Positions 34,567-43,790 of a stretch of DNA of 64,000 bases are shown here, piece after piece; the stretch's first letter is position 1; each line of letters opens with the position of its first letter. The DNA is from Anoxybacteroides tepidamans. GTDB taxonomy: Bacteria; Bacillota; Bacilli; Bacillales; Anoxybacillaceae. The notes below the pieces were generated by a model. It worked only from the letters and a program-made list of their open reading frames with translations. It searched no databases and had not been told where the DNA came from. A program made the position numbers and the translations under genes. The stretch spans positions 166,833-230,832 of the forward strand of contig NZ_JACHEP010000001.1 of the NCBI RefSeq assembly GCF_014201465.1, given 5' to 3'.

Positions 34567-34962
34567 TCAATCCTTAGGCAAATATCCTTGCGGGCTATAG
34601 CACCATAATAACCAAAGCGGCTCATTTCCTGTATTAACATGTTGATGATATTCGCCGTCCGGAATGAACATATAATCCCCTTCTTTAAATGTCCGGCGAT
34701 TCCCATGAGCATCGACGACTTCTCCCGAGCCTCGAATCACCACATCCATTTCTTCAGAACCGGGATGATTATGAAGCGAACTAGCTTCTCCAGGAGAAAA
34801 AATAGTAATGCCCGCCATGATATGTTTTGATCCTACCGTTTCCGGCGTAATAAGTTGAAACACCTTCCGAATTTGGTTCAGCTCTGGCTGCTCTAATCCC
34901 AACCATAATGCTTTCGCATCTTTGAACGGATCCAACACTTTAATTTTCATTTCTTCTTTCAT
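34567..34962 (-). CDS. Single-domain cupin protein
   Basis: A 131-residue conserved beta-barrel protein. Cupin motif 1 is HNHPGSEEMDVVIRGSG, with the two histidines and glutamate for metal binding; motif 2 is GDYMFIPDGEYHQHVNTG with the third histidine. Such proteins are isomerases, dioxygenases, lyases or sugar-binding proteins. It could act on a sugar acid or dicarbonyl intermediate of the surrounding operon. GGGGGATG precedes the ATG. Confidence 0.85.
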   Translation of the reverse strand: MKEEMKIKVLDPFKDAKALWLGLEQPELNQIRKVFQLITPETVGSKHIMAGITIFSPGEASSLHNHPGSEEMDVVIRGSGEVVDAHGNRRTFKEGDYMFIPDGEYHQHVNTGNEPLWLLWCYSPQGYLPKD

Positions 34963-35005
34963 GACACATCCCCCTAATTCTGAAATTTATGTCAATATAT
35001 AATTT

Positions 35006-36769
35006 TCAGATATTAACAGACACATGATGCACCTTCTTGCCTGGAGAGTAAATATCCATGATGTTCCAATGTCCTGCTGTTGGGGTTGGAACGTTCAACA
35101 TCTCGACATCAATGACGAACGGCTTGTTTGATTCAATCGCACGCTGCAACGCTGGTTTAAACTCTTCTGCCGATTGAATTTTGACTCCTTCAATACCGTA
35201 TGCTCTTGCAATGCTTGCATAATCCGGCGAATAAGGTTTTCCGTCTCTCTGAAACACTGTTCCATGTGTTGTACCGAAATGTGCTTTTTCCAATCCAGCA
35301 ATCGTGCCAAATGCGTAGTTGTTCATAATAACCCAAACAACCGGAATATTCTCTTCGGCAGCTGTCGCCAACACCGCTGGATTTTGACCAAATCCTCCAT
35401 CCCCCACTAAAGAAACAACGACTTTATCAGGTTGAGCGATTTTTGCTCCAAGGGCCGCTGGAGCACCGAACCCCATCGTTGCATATCCGCCAGGTGTGAG
35501 AATCGTACTAGCTTCATATGCCGGAAACTGTTGTCCAACTCCGTTTTTATTCCAGCCTACGTCCGTTGTAATGTAAGCATCTCGTGGGAGTACTTCACGC
35601 ACTTCCTGAAGAATGCGTTCCGGGCGTATTGGATAGCTATTATTGCGAATATGTTCTTCGTTGCTTTTTCTAAATTCTTGTTTATACTGAGCAATCTGTT
35701 GTTTCAGTTCATCATTTTGTCTACCTCGTGGAACCATTTCTTTGGCAACACGATTTAAAACAGTGAGAGCTTGCTTCAGGTCAGCCACTATCCCGATTTC
35801 CGTCGGATAATTTCTGCCGATTTCGTTCGGATCAATATCAATATGAATCAATTTCGTCGTCGGAATATTAAACGTGTACTCCGACTCCCAAGAACTGCAA
35901 TCCGCTTCTGAGAACCTTGTACCCAATGCTAAAATAACATCGGCATTTCGGCAAGTATCATTCACAAATTTTGTTCCCCAAAATCCAGTCATTCCAAGGG
36001 TCAACGGATGGTCATCGGAAATCGCACCTTTTCCCATTAACGTATACGCAACCGGAATGCTCAAATGATCGACCAATTCTTTTAGCTCTGCCGCAGCATT
36101 CGCTAGCATAATTCCGCCGCCAACATAAAACAACGGACGTTCGGCACGAAGAATCATTCCTATGATTTGTTTCGCTGTTTCGTCGTCAATAGAAGGTTTA
36201 TGAAGTGTTTTTGTATGATAATTTTGCTTTTCAAACAATGATACGTCTATTTCTTTTGAAAAAATATCCATCGGAACAGACACTAATACTGGACCAGGTC
36301 TGCCGTTTTCCGCTAGCTGGAACGCTTTTTCAATAATTTCTGGAAATAACTCTGGACGTTCGACTCGCCAAGCACGCTTCACAAACGGCCGATAAATTTC
36401 GTATTGAGAAGCATCGGCATGAAGATTAATTTCCTGATGTGGATGTTTGCCATAGTAATGGCTTGGCACATCACCGGCAATGACGACCATCGGGATCGAA
36501 TCAAGTGCAGCGTTTGCCACACCGGTAGCAGCATTCGTCAATCCGGGACCAACATGGCACAAAACGACGGATGTTGTTTTTTTCGCCCGCGCATATCCGT
36601 CTGCCATATGTGCGGCAATTTGTTCATGCCTTACGTTGACAAACTTAATTGTGCTTTTTTCCAATGCGGCTAGTACAGCAATGTTCGTATGGCCGCAAAG
36701 ACCGAAAACATGCTCGACACCGCGTCTTTCTAAATATTTCACTAATTGTTGAGCAACTAACTCTTTCAC
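35006..36769 (-). CDS. Thiamine-diphosphate-dependent enzyme (acetolactate synthase-like)
   Basis: A 587-residue ThDP enzyme with the three standard domains. The catalytic glutamate is in VNVRHEQIAAHMADGYAR near residue 50; the central FAD/nucleotide-like domain follows; the ThDP motif is GDGGFGQNP to IMNN near residues 455-485. It resembles acetolactate synthase, benzoylformate decarboxylase and related 2-oxo-acid decarboxylases. It starts with GTG overlapping the ADH stop (GTGA) and AAGGAGGT upstream. Likely role here: decarboxylation or carboligation of a 2-oxo acid released by the lyase (inference). Confidence 0.88.
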   Translation of the reverse strand: MKELVAQQLVKYLERRGVEHVFGLCGHTNIAVLAALEKSTIKFVNVRHEQIAAHMADGYARAKKTTSVVLCHVGPGLTNAATGVANAALDSIPMVVIAGDVPSHYYGKHPHQEINLHADASQYEIYRPFVKRAWRVERPELFPEIIEKAFQLAENGRPGPVLVSVPMDIFSKEIDVSLFEKQNYHTKTLHKPSIDDETAKQIIGMILRAERPLFYVGGGIMLANAAAELKELVDHLSIPVAYTLMGKGAISDDHPLTLGMTGFWGTKFVNDTCRNADVILALGTRFSEADCSSWESEYTFNIPTTKLIHIDIDPNEIGRNYPTEIGIVADLKQALTVLNRVAKEMVPRGRQNDELKQQIAQYKQEFRKSNEEHIRNNSYPIRPERILQEVREVLPRDAYITTDVGWNKNGVGQQFPAYEASTILTPGGYATMGFGAPAALGAKIAQPDKVVVSLVGDGGFGQNPAVLATAAEENIPVVWVIMNNYAFGTIAGLEKAHFGTTHGTVFQRDGKPYSPDYASIARAYGIEGVKIQSAEEFKPALQRAIESNKPFVIDVEMLNVPTPTAGHWNIMDIYSPGKKVHHVSVNI

Positions 36770-37794
36770 TGACGTTCTACCTCCTTGAAACTTAAAATCA
36801 CTTTACCGAAATTGCCGGAAGCGGCCATTTCGTAAGCATATTCGTAATCCGTAACCGGTAAAATTTTTGAAACGATAGGGTCGATTGGAAATGATCGGTC
36901 TCGCAAATATTCCATTGCCTGTAAATAGTCAGCGGGGAACTGATAAATAATTGTTCCTTGTATCGTCAGTTCGTTACGTACAATATGAACAATTGGAAAA
37001 TTCGCTTCCTGCGCTAAGCCGATTAAAACGATCATCCCTCCTGGATTAGCGAGCTGTACCGCTTGTTCTACCGAGCTTTTTGTTCCTGCTGCTTCAAATA
37101 CGACATCGAACGTTTCTGCCTTTAGTTCTTGGGGAGTAATAGCGCGAATATCGCCAATCTTTCTCACTAACTCAAGCTTCTTCGGATTAATATCGACCGC
37201 GGTCACTTTCGCCCCTAAATGATGTGCCAACGCTGCTGCCAACATTCCTTCATTGCCGCAGCCGATAATTGCCACGGTCGTGCCTTTCGTAACGTGTACC
37301 TTTTTGAATGCATGCACAATCACGGCAAACGGTTCAATTAATACTGCGCGTTCATCTTGCAGATCATCTGGAATCGGTAAAACGTATTTAGACGAAATAA
37401 CAAATTGTTGTGAAAATCCTCCGTCCGTATTGATTCCTAATGATTTTTTGTTGCGGCATATATTCGTATAGCCTTTTGTACATAAGTCACACGTTCCGCA
37501 ATACGTATTTGGAAGAACAACGACCCTTGTTCCTATGTCATATGCTGCATGCTCCCCTTTTTCTATTACAATGCCTAACAGTTCGTGACCTGGCCGCACA
37601 GGATACGTTGCATGAGGAAGCTTTCCTTTAAAAACACTTAAATCCGATCCGCAAATTCCTCCATAAATTAGCTGAATTTTTATTTCGTCGTCTTTTGGAG
37701 GAGGCAATGAATTTACTGTTCGCAATTCAAGTTCGTTTGGGTTTTTTAAATATAGTTCTAACACGCTGTCCACCACCATGTTCGTTTCGCTCAT
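36766..37794 (-). CDS. Zinc-dependent alcohol dehydrogenase (MDR family)
   Basis: A 342-residue medium-chain dehydrogenase. Catalytic zinc ligands CGSD and GHE near residues 48-70, structural zinc cysteines in CGTCDLCTKGYTNIC, and an NAD-binding IIGCGNEGMLAA with a VDINPKK acidic residue, so NAD is the likely cofactor. It resembles threonine/sorbitol dehydrogenases. It overlaps both neighbours by four bases, so it is strictly co-translated in the operon. Confidence 0.9.
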   Translation of the reverse strand: MSETNMVVDSVLELYLKNPNELELRTVNSLPPPKDDEIKIQLIYGGICGSDLSVFKGKLPHATYPVRPGHELLGIVIEKGEHAAYDIGTRVVVLPNTYCGTCDLCTKGYTNICRNKKSLGINTDGGFSQQFVISSKYVLPIPDDLQDERAVLIEPFAVIVHAFKKVHVTKGTTVAIIGCGNEGMLAAALAHHLGAKVTAVDINPKKLELVRKIGDIRAITPQELKAETFDVVFEAAGTKSSVEQAVQLANPGGMIVLIGLAQEANFPIVHIVRNELTIQGTIIYQFPADYLQAMEYLRDRSFPIDPIVSKILPVTDYEYAYEMAASGNFGKVILSFKEVERQ

Positions 37795-39227
37795 TCTGGA
37801 ATTTGAAACACAATCATTTTTAATTCTGTCATCTCCTCAATGGCATAACGAGGACCTTCGCGGCCGATTCCGCTGTTTTTCACCCCGCCGTAAGGCCAGT
37901 GGTCAAGCCGGAAATTGGATGTTCCGTTAATAACTACTCCACCTACTTCTAACGAATGTGCCACTTTATATGCTATGTCCATACGATTTGTAAACAGCCC
38001 AGCTTGAAGGCCAAAAGACGAGTCATTCGCTTCGGCAATGGCTTCCTCAATCGTGCGATAAGGAAGAATGTTTACAATCGGTCCGAATACTTCTTCACAC
38101 ACGACCTTGCTTCGTTTCGGTGGATTGAGAAGAACAGTAGGCTCGACCGTAGCACCACGTTGTATTCCTCCGCATATAAGCATGGCCCCGGAGGCTACAG
38201 CTTCTTGAATCCAGCTCATCACTCGCCGTGCGGCCGCTTCATCGACTAAACAGCCAACATCAGTGTCTGGCAATAGAGGATCGCCAACTTTTAGCTTTTC
38301 CACTTCCTTTTTCAAGAGCTGTGTAAATGGCTCCACAACAGATTCATGAACATAAATTCGTTGAACGGAAATGCAACTTTGCCCGGAATTGCTATATCCT
38401 GTTTTCGCGCACAAGGCCGCCGCCCGCTTCAGATCGGCATCCTCATGAACGATCGTCGCCGCGTTTCCTCCAAGTTCTAACAGCACTTTTTTCATGCCAG
38501 CAAGCGCGCATATATTTCGGCTCGCCACCACTCCGCCGGTAAAAGAAATGACGTTTACACGATCATCTTTCACCATTTGCTGCCCGACCTCTACTCCACC
38601 GAGAACCATGTTAATGCCGCGCTCCGGAAATCCTGCTTCAAGCAATAATTTCAGTAATTCCGTGGCAATCAACGGCGTTTGCGGAGCAGGTTTTAAAATG
38701 ATACTATTGCCTGCAGCAAATGCCGGTCCGATTTTATGGCAAATAAGATTTAATGGTGCATTAAATGGGGTAATGGCAGCAACTACTCCCACTGGTACAC
38801 GAAATGTCATGGCGATCGCTTTCGTTCCTCGATGTGAAGCGTCTCCAGGTATCGTTTCTCCCATTAATCGTTTCGCTTCTTCAGCGGATTGTTCTAATGT
38901 TTCAATCGAACGGGACACCTCATCCAACGTATTTTTCAGCGGCTTTCCAAGCTCCTGCGAAATGTACTTCGCAAACGTTTCTTTTTCGTTTTCAAGCAAC
39001 ATCGCTGCTTTTTTTAAAATTTTGGACCGTTCATACGCTGGAATGCTAGCAATCTCTTTTTTCGCTTCATACGCAGATGATAAAGCGCTTTCAACATCTT
39101 CGGTTGTCGCCAACCATTGCTCGCCAATCACTTCACCTGAGTAAGGGCTCTTGACAAGTGCCGTCGGTCGATTTGAATGAATCCATTTTCCGTTAATATA
39201 TGGCTGTGCTTTTCTCAACTGCATCAC
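37791..39227 (-). CDS. Aldehyde dehydrogenase family protein
   Basis: A 478-residue NAD(P)-dependent aldehyde dehydrogenase. Family blocks: ITPFNAPLNLICHKIGPA, the catalytic Glu in LELGGNA, the catalytic Cys in SGQSCISVQR, and EEVFGPIVNILPY. The pattern is closest to the lactaldehyde/GapN/sulfolactaldehyde side of the family rather than methylmalonate-semialdehyde dehydrogenases, but substrate is not certain. A GTG directly follows the TAG of the lyase gene; an ATG one codon later is equally possible. Confidence 0.9.
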   Translation of the reverse strand: MMQLRKAQPYINGKWIHSNRPTALVKSPYSGEVIGEQWLATTEDVESALSSAYEAKKEIASIPAYERSKILKKAAMLLENEKETFAKYISQELGKPLKNTLDEVSRSIETLEQSAEEAKRLMGETIPGDASHRGTKAIAMTFRVPVGVVAAITPFNAPLNLICHKIGPAFAAGNSIILKPAPQTPLIATELLKLLLEAGFPERGINMVLGGVEVGQQMVKDDRVNVISFTGGVVASRNICALAGMKKVLLELGGNAATIVHEDADLKRAAALCAKTGYSNSGQSCISVQRIYVHESVVEPFTQLLKKEVEKLKVGDPLLPDTDVGCLVDEAAARRVMSWIQEAVASGAMLICGGIQRGATVEPTVLLNPPKRSKVVCEEVFGPIVNILPYRTIEEAIAEANDSSFGLQAGLFTNRMDIAYKVAHSLEVGGVVINGTSNFRLDHWPYGGVKNSGIGREGPRYAIEEMTELKMIVFQIPE

Positions 39228-40070
39228 CTACTTTTTTTCAAGATGACGTTTTAAAGGCCCTGAGTAATGAACTAAATCATCTCGATTCGGGCACGGTCCT
39301 TTAATTAACACGCCGTTTTGTAATTCTTCAAAAGCATGCGCAACAATTCCCATTCCTCTTGAGAGCGCGAAAATTCCTTTTGCAGCTTCAGCGGGAATCG
39401 ATAACTCGCATTGAATGGCAGCGGCCACACCGTCGATATTCATCGTAATGTTTTTCTGTTTCCATCGCTCCAATTGTAGCCGATATTCCTCTGCAATCAT
39501 TAAATAGCACCCTTGTATTTCGCCTTCTTTCACTAACTGTTGGGCTAATTCATAAAGCCGTTTGACACGGGGGTCGTGATCATGCAATTGATGGCCAAAC
39601 CCTGGCAGTTTCTTCCCTTCGCGCTGAAAACGTTCAAACTGCTTTTTAACAACCGAAGAAACACTTTGTTCTGGATGTGCATCCAAAAGCGATTCTGTTG
39701 AATAAAACAATCGCATCGCTTGTTCAACGGCTCCTCCATGCACATCGCCAAGGACATTAATGCCTGTAGCCACACACGAATTAAATGATATTCCGCAAGT
39801 AGCAGCCATTCTTGCTGCTGCAATTGAAGGGGCTCGCGGACCGTGATCCGCTCCTGCTACGAGAACACTTTCCAACAATTTCGCTTTTTTTTCACTTAAT
39901 ATTTCTCCGCACAATAAGAGATAAAGCATTTGCGTGTATGAAATGTTTCCAATTAATTCTTCAACCGGATACCCTCTAATAATAATTTCATTTTTTTTAA
40001 TATCGCTGATGGACGTATCCCACCAAGCAGTTCCGTTTGCATACATATCTAAAGCACTTCTTTGTTTCAT
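39228..40070 (-). CDS. Citryl-CoA-lyase-like short citrate synthase homologue
   Basis: 280 residues, much shorter than citrate synthase (about 370-430), missing the N-terminal region. The active-site residues remain: GDVHGGA (His), PGFGHQLH with DPR (second His) and NMNIDGV (Asp/Asn region). Short homologues of this kind are citryl-CoA lyases, cleaving a 3-hydroxy-3-carboxy acyl-CoA into acetyl-CoA and a 2-oxo acid. First gene of the operon, under the three palindromes. The true acyl-CoA is not known. Confidence 0.82.
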   Translation of the reverse strand: MKQRSALDMYANGTAWWDTSISDIKKNEIIIRGYPVEELIGNISYTQMLYLLLCGEILSEKKAKLLESVLVAGADHGPRAPSIAAARMAATCGISFNSCVATGINVLGDVHGGAVEQAMRLFYSTESLLDAHPEQSVSSVVKKQFERFQREGKKLPGFGHQLHDHDPRVKRLYELAQQLVKEGEIQGCYLMIAEEYRLQLERWKQKNITMNIDGVAAAIQCELSIPAEAAKGIFALSRGMGIVAHAFEELQNGVLIKGPCPNRDDLVHYSGPLKRHLEKK

Positions 40071-40114
40071 CGTTGCCCTCTCCTTCTAACCCTTTGCACC
40101 ACTCCAATCGGCGA

Positions 40115-40128
40115 TGTGGACGCTTTCA
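40115..40128 (-). promoter_or_regulatory. cre-like (CcpA) site upstream of the citryl-CoA-lyase operon
   Basis: The minus-strand 14-mer TGAAAGCGTCCACA differs from TGWAANCGNTNWCA at one position. It lies 45-58 bases before the start codon, inside the transcribed leader if the promoter is near 40400, fitting roadblock repression by CcpA. Confidence 0.5.
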
Positions 40129-40241
40129 TTTACTCAGCTATCCTTATGATGAGCAAATATTTCATCAATGCTTATCATTCAATTGGTTCGATTTCGTCTT
40201 CATGATGACTAAAATTACTAGCTGGTAGTAAAAAAGTGTTT

Positions 40242-40255
40242 TTAGATCGATCTAA
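40242..40255. promoter_or_regulatory. Palindromic operator copy 1
   Basis: TTAGATCGATCTAA, a perfect 14-bp palindrome with a central CG, as LacI-family sites have. Confidence 0.75.
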
Positions 40256-40302
40256 TGTATATCAACCTTGTTTAATCACTTATCTACTTGATCTTATTTA
40301 TA

Positions 40303-40316
40303 TTAGATCGATCTAA
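40303..40316. promoter_or_regulatory. Palindromic operator copy 2
   Basis: The same 14 bp, here extended to a perfect 20-bp palindrome (40300-40319). It is centred 61 bp from copy 1. Confidence 0.75.
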
Positions 40317-40383
40317 TATGTGCTATTACGTGTCCCCCCTTTTTTCCACTGAACTATTGCCTACGTTAAAAAATGAAACATAA

Positions 40384-40397
40384 TTAGATCGATCTAA
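40384..40397. promoter_or_regulatory. Palindromic operator copy 3, next to the promoter
   Basis: The same 14 bp, centred 81 bp from copy 2. On the minus strand it follows the candidate -35 by about 23 bases, so bound repressor would block the -10/start region. Confidence 0.75.
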
Positions 40398-40512
40398 TAA
40401 AATGTCTGAATTTAGTGATTTGTCAAAAAAGTGCGCCTATTTAAGCTTCATTATATGTTCCTTTGTAACCGTTGTCAACAACAAAATATTCGGATTATTT
40501 AATTTTTCTCCT

Positions 40513-41877
40513 TTATCCGTTATACAATTGGCTCAGTTTTTCAATAAGAAACGCAACTAAAATTCCTACCGCCATATAACTAACTGCAAATCCGATGTTC
40601 CATCTCCCGATACGATATGGGTTTTCGTTTAATTCCTCCGCTAAAATCGACACCGATATATTATACGGACTATACATAACAGTTGATAAACTGCAACATA
40701 TTAACACAATCGACAATGGCACAGCAGAAGTTGTCGGTAAAATCGGTTGTAATAACGGCACAAGTAACGTTAAACCAACTAAAGGATGAAACCCAAGGAG
40801 AGAAGTAACAAAAAAATAGATCCCAATCATCACGTACAGCAACAACGTTTGTTCTGCTCCAACTTGAAACACTTCCTCCAACATCGTGCTTAGCCGAGAA
40901 CGAGACAACATTTCTACAAAAAGTCCTGCACTCAAAAACATAAAGAAATAATTAGCCATCCCTTTCGTCCGCTCTTTCCAATGCCGCAGCGCAATCATTA
41001 CATACCGTTTTATTCTTCGAATCAACACTGCCCATAATAAAGACACAGGAACGAGCGAAATGACGACGGAAAACAAAAATCCTTTATGAAGTATATGCTG
41101 AACCGATGAAACAACAAAAATAAATACAACTAACATTGCTAACAACTGGATCACTTTTTGATACACTTGATTCGGATGTTCCATTATCTGGTCGGTCGAT
41201 GTAAAAGAAAGAGAACGATATTTATAGGATGCAAGCATCCAATCAATCATCGCTACTATGACTGCTATAAAAAGCAAGATTGGGAAAATCGTATAATAAC
41301 GCACGTTTGTCATATCAATCGTCGTGCTAATCATGACCTCCATCGGACTCCATGTCAAGCATAACGCATATGCCCTCAATAAGTTTTGTGTATAAAATTT
41401 ATTGGCTACGTTGTTTGGAAATTTCTTTAACGCTATACGAAGTGTTTTTACTAACAACGGTACAGTCGCAATATTAAGAAACAAACCTAGCAAATGACAA
41501 ACGCTAAAACTGCGCCTATACAACGTTCTCATATCCGTCATCTTATGTTGCAACCATAAACTAAGGTATTGGTCATAACGGCCGACACGAATTAAGGAGT
41601 TCATAAACGGTAATACGAAAAAAAGAGAAAGCAACCCTAGTACTTGCCTAAAATGCAAAACAAATGTATACCACGGGAGTCTATTGTATAAAAATAAAAT
41701 CGTACCAACGATAAAAAAAATAGCCCCCGATATAAAATAAACTCCCCTAGCATAAAAAACAGAGCTCAATAATGCAATCATTGCCATAATCCCAATACTA
41801 TAGTCGATAATCGGATCAGAAATAAATTGGGATGTGACATACAATGCTATTAGTAGTGTATAAATATAAACACGCAC
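40513..41877 (-). CDS. Polytopic membrane protein, putative ion-transporter-superfamily permease
   Basis: A 454-residue protein with about 11-12 hydrophobic helices. Its two halves have helix-break-helix features seen in the IT superfamily (ArsB/CitMHS/DctM): NIATVPLLVKTLR in the first half and GFHPLVGLTLLVPLLQPILP with a following SLSTVMYSPYNISVSILAEE in the second. I cannot name the family or substrate. It lies upstream of the lyase operon on the same strand but is separated by that operon's control region, so it is a separate unit. Confidence 0.6.
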   Translation of the reverse strand: MRVYIYTLLIALYVTSQFISDPIIDYSIGIMAMIALLSSVFYARGVYFISGAIFFIVGTILFLYNRLPWYTFVLHFRQVLGLLSLFFVLPFMNSLIRVGRYDQYLSLWLQHKMTDMRTLYRRSFSVCHLLGLFLNIATVPLLVKTLRIALKKFPNNVANKFYTQNLLRAYALCLTWSPMEVMISTTIDMTNVRYYTIFPILLFIAVIVAMIDWMLASYKYRSLSFTSTDQIMEHPNQVYQKVIQLLAMLVVFIFVVSSVQHILHKGFLFSVVISLVPVSLLWAVLIRRIKRYVMIALRHWKERTKGMANYFFMFLSAGLFVEMLSRSRLSTMLEEVFQVGAEQTLLLYVMIGIYFFVTSLLGFHPLVGLTLLVPLLQPILPTTSAVPLSIVLICCSLSTVMYSPYNISVSILAEELNENPYRIGRWNIGFAVSYMAVGILVAFLIEKLSQLYNG

Positions 41878-42057
41878 TCTTTACCCCCATCCTTTCGTTT
41901 TATTCATTAACTATAATACAACATCGTGATGATGAGAAGAGCATTTTCTAAAACGATGGACACACAAAACAGCAATAAACATGCTTTCTTATTCCTTTTT
42001 TCACTATGATGTTGTAAAACGGGCATACCCGCTATAAATATGAAAAGGGAGGCGTCC

Positions 42058-42348
42058 ATGTTCGTGAGCAAAATAAAATGGGGACTCATTGTTGTTCTTT
42101 TCATTGCTACGTTTCTAAGCGTTTATTCGATTTGAAATATTCAAAAACGAAATGATGTGTCAGCGACAAAGTTTCAGGCTAGGTTCAACCTTACCAATTT
42201 TATCAATACTCATTCGATTCTTTATAGCGAATCCATACCGTCTCCTTACGAGCTTACAATGGTCATCACTTCGCTGTTGAACGTTGTTTTGTTTACATAT
42301 CTTGTGAAAGCAACGTGGAATATAGTGAAACGATCAATTACATCTTGA
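42058..42348 (+). pseudogene. Small two-TM protein gene interrupted by in-frame TGA
   Basis: An ATG at 42058 with AAAGGGAGGCG upstream encodes 25 residues (an N-terminal TM helix, KWGLIVVLFIATFLSVYSI), then TGA at 42133-42135; the same frame continues without stops for 70 codons to 42348 with a second TM helix (LTMVITSLLNVVLFTYLV). The strong ribosome site and continuous frame suggest one former gene of 96 codons. It could instead be a 25-residue peptide followed by a separate ORF. No family recognised. Confidence 0.45.
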
Positions 42349-42373
42349 CAAAATCGCATTTTCAGTAGATAAT
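42345..42373 (+). promoter_or_regulatory. Sigma-A promoter of proBA
   Basis: TTGACA, 17 bases, GATAAT. The predicted transcript start near 42380 precedes the T-box leader. Confidence 0.8.
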
Positions 42374-42379
42374 TCTGAA

Positions 42380-42627
42380 AAAATCGTTTATATTCGGAAA
42401 CGGTACGGGACTAGTAAATCGATGGAACGTGCAAGAGAGTGGAACTCGCAGGCTGGAAGGTTCCTCACGGAAAGTCGATTGAACCTACCCTATACGGCCG
42501 CTTATGCAAACATAAGCCGTCTCCCCACGTTACGGGGTAAGAGCTGGGCGCTATGCGCCAAAAAAGGTGGTACCGCGGAACGCTTTTTCCGTCCTTTTGA
42601 TGAAAGGCGGAAAAGGTGTTTTTTTAT
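42380..42627 (+). ncRNA. T-box riboswitch, proline type, controlling proBA
   Basis: The T-box AGGTGGTACCGCGG is at 42565-42578. In stem I, AGTA (42413-42416) and GAA (42481-42483) form the specifier-loop E motif, and the next triplet CCT (42484-42486) reads proline. A terminator follows (about 42582-42627: a CTTTTTCC/GGAAAAGG stem, then T7). Uncharged tRNA-Pro should favour the antiterminator and turn on proline synthesis. Confidence 0.92.
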
Positions 42628-42642
42628 TTGAGGGGGGATTAT

Positions 42643-43767
42643 GTGAAAAAACAACGTGTCGTTGTGAAAATTGGAAGTAGTTCACTGACAGACGAAAACG
42701 GAATGCTTTCTGAACAAAAGCTGCGGGATCATGTCGAAGCGCTTTCGTATTTAAAACAACTCGGCCACGAGGTAATTTTGATTTCATCCGGTGCTGTTGC
42801 CGCCGGGTTTGGTGTGCTCGGATATCGTTCGCGGCCGAAAACGACCGCAGGAAAGCAAGCGGCCGCAGCGGTCGGGCAAGGATTGCTGATGCAAAGCTAC
42901 ATTTCAGCATTTCGCGCATTTGGCATCGTGACAGGGCAACTGCTGTTAACGCGAGAAGATTTTTACAATCGCGACCGATTCCGCAATTTATTTTCGACGA
43001 TGACTACACTGCTTGAGCGCGGGGTGCTGCCGATTATTAACGAAAATGACTCCATTTCGGTCGAGGAATTAACGTTTGGCGATAACGATTTATTATCGGC
43101 GCTTGTAAGCGGCTTTTTACATGCCGATGCCCTTATCATATTAACCGATATTAACGGGCTATACGACCAAAACCCGAAACGTCCGGAAGCGAAAAAGTAT
43201 CATTTTCTTCCTGAAATTACTGATGAGCTAATCGAACAAGCAGGCGGCAGCGGTTCATCGGTCGGCACAGGAGGGATGAAATCGAAGCTTCTCGCTGCGC
43301 AAAAGGCGCTCTCATTCGGTGTCAGTGTGTTTGTCGGCACAGGAAAAGGAAAAGAAAAACTGCTGGACATTTTAGAAGGAAAAGGAGACGGCACATATAT
43401 TGGCGCTCCTTTTCAAGGACATATGCAAATGCGGAAACAATGGATTGCGTACCATTCACCGGTAGCTGGAGCAATTGAAATTGATGAAGGAGCCGAAATG
43501 GCGCTTTTACATAAAGGAAAAAGTTTATTGCCCGCTGGGGTCACAAACGTATTCGGCCAATTTCAAGCCCTTGATGTCGTCGAAGTCATCAACCAAAAAG
43601 GCACTGTCATCGGCAGAGGCCAAGTGTATTACACATCTGCTGATTTAGAAAAAGTGAAAGGCTTAGCGAGCGATGAGGCGAAACGTTATTCACTCCACAA
43701 TCGCCCCGAAGTCATTCACCGCGATAACTGGGTATGTTTGAAAAACGGAAATGTGCCTATACGCTAA
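42643..43767 (+). CDS. proB: Glutamate 5-kinase
   Basis: 374 residues from the GTG at 42643 (GAGGGGGG five bases upstream, just after the T-box terminator). N-terminal amino-acid kinase domain: [45 protein letters not shown] and [13 protein letters not shown]-terminal PUA domain (about 275-360). It catalyses the first step of proline synthesis from glutamate. It is followed after 23 bases by proA. Confidence 0.96.
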   Translation: MKKQRVVVKIGSSSLTDENGMLSEQKLRDHVEALSYLKQLGHEVILISSGAVAAGFGVLGYRSRPKTTAGKQAAAAVGQGLLMQSYISAFRAFGIVTGQLLLTREDFYNRDRFRNLFSTMTTLLERGVLPIINENDSISVEELTFGDNDLLSALVSGFLHADALIILTDINGLYDQNPKRPEAKKYHFLPEITDELIEQAGGSGSSVGTGGMKSKLLAAQKALSFGVSVFVGTGKGKEKLLDILEGKGDGTYIGAPFQGHMQMRKQWIAYHSPVAGAIEIDEGAEMALLHKGKSLLPAGVTNVFGQFQALDVVEVINQKGTVIGRGQVYYTSADLEKVKGLASDEAKRYSLHNRPEVIHRDNWVCLKNGNVPIR

Positions 43768-43790
43768 AGACGAAAGGAGAATGTGAAAAA

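Larger units (their letters stand above)
40071..40512. other. Control region of the TRAP/CoA-transferase operon
   Basis: These 442 bases contain no gene. They hold three copies of one palindrome, a cre-like site, and a TTGACA on the minus strand (40426-40421) whose -10 (poor, near 40403-40397) abuts the upstream palindrome. The start codon of the lyase is preceded by GAGAGGGCAACG. Confidence 0.75.
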
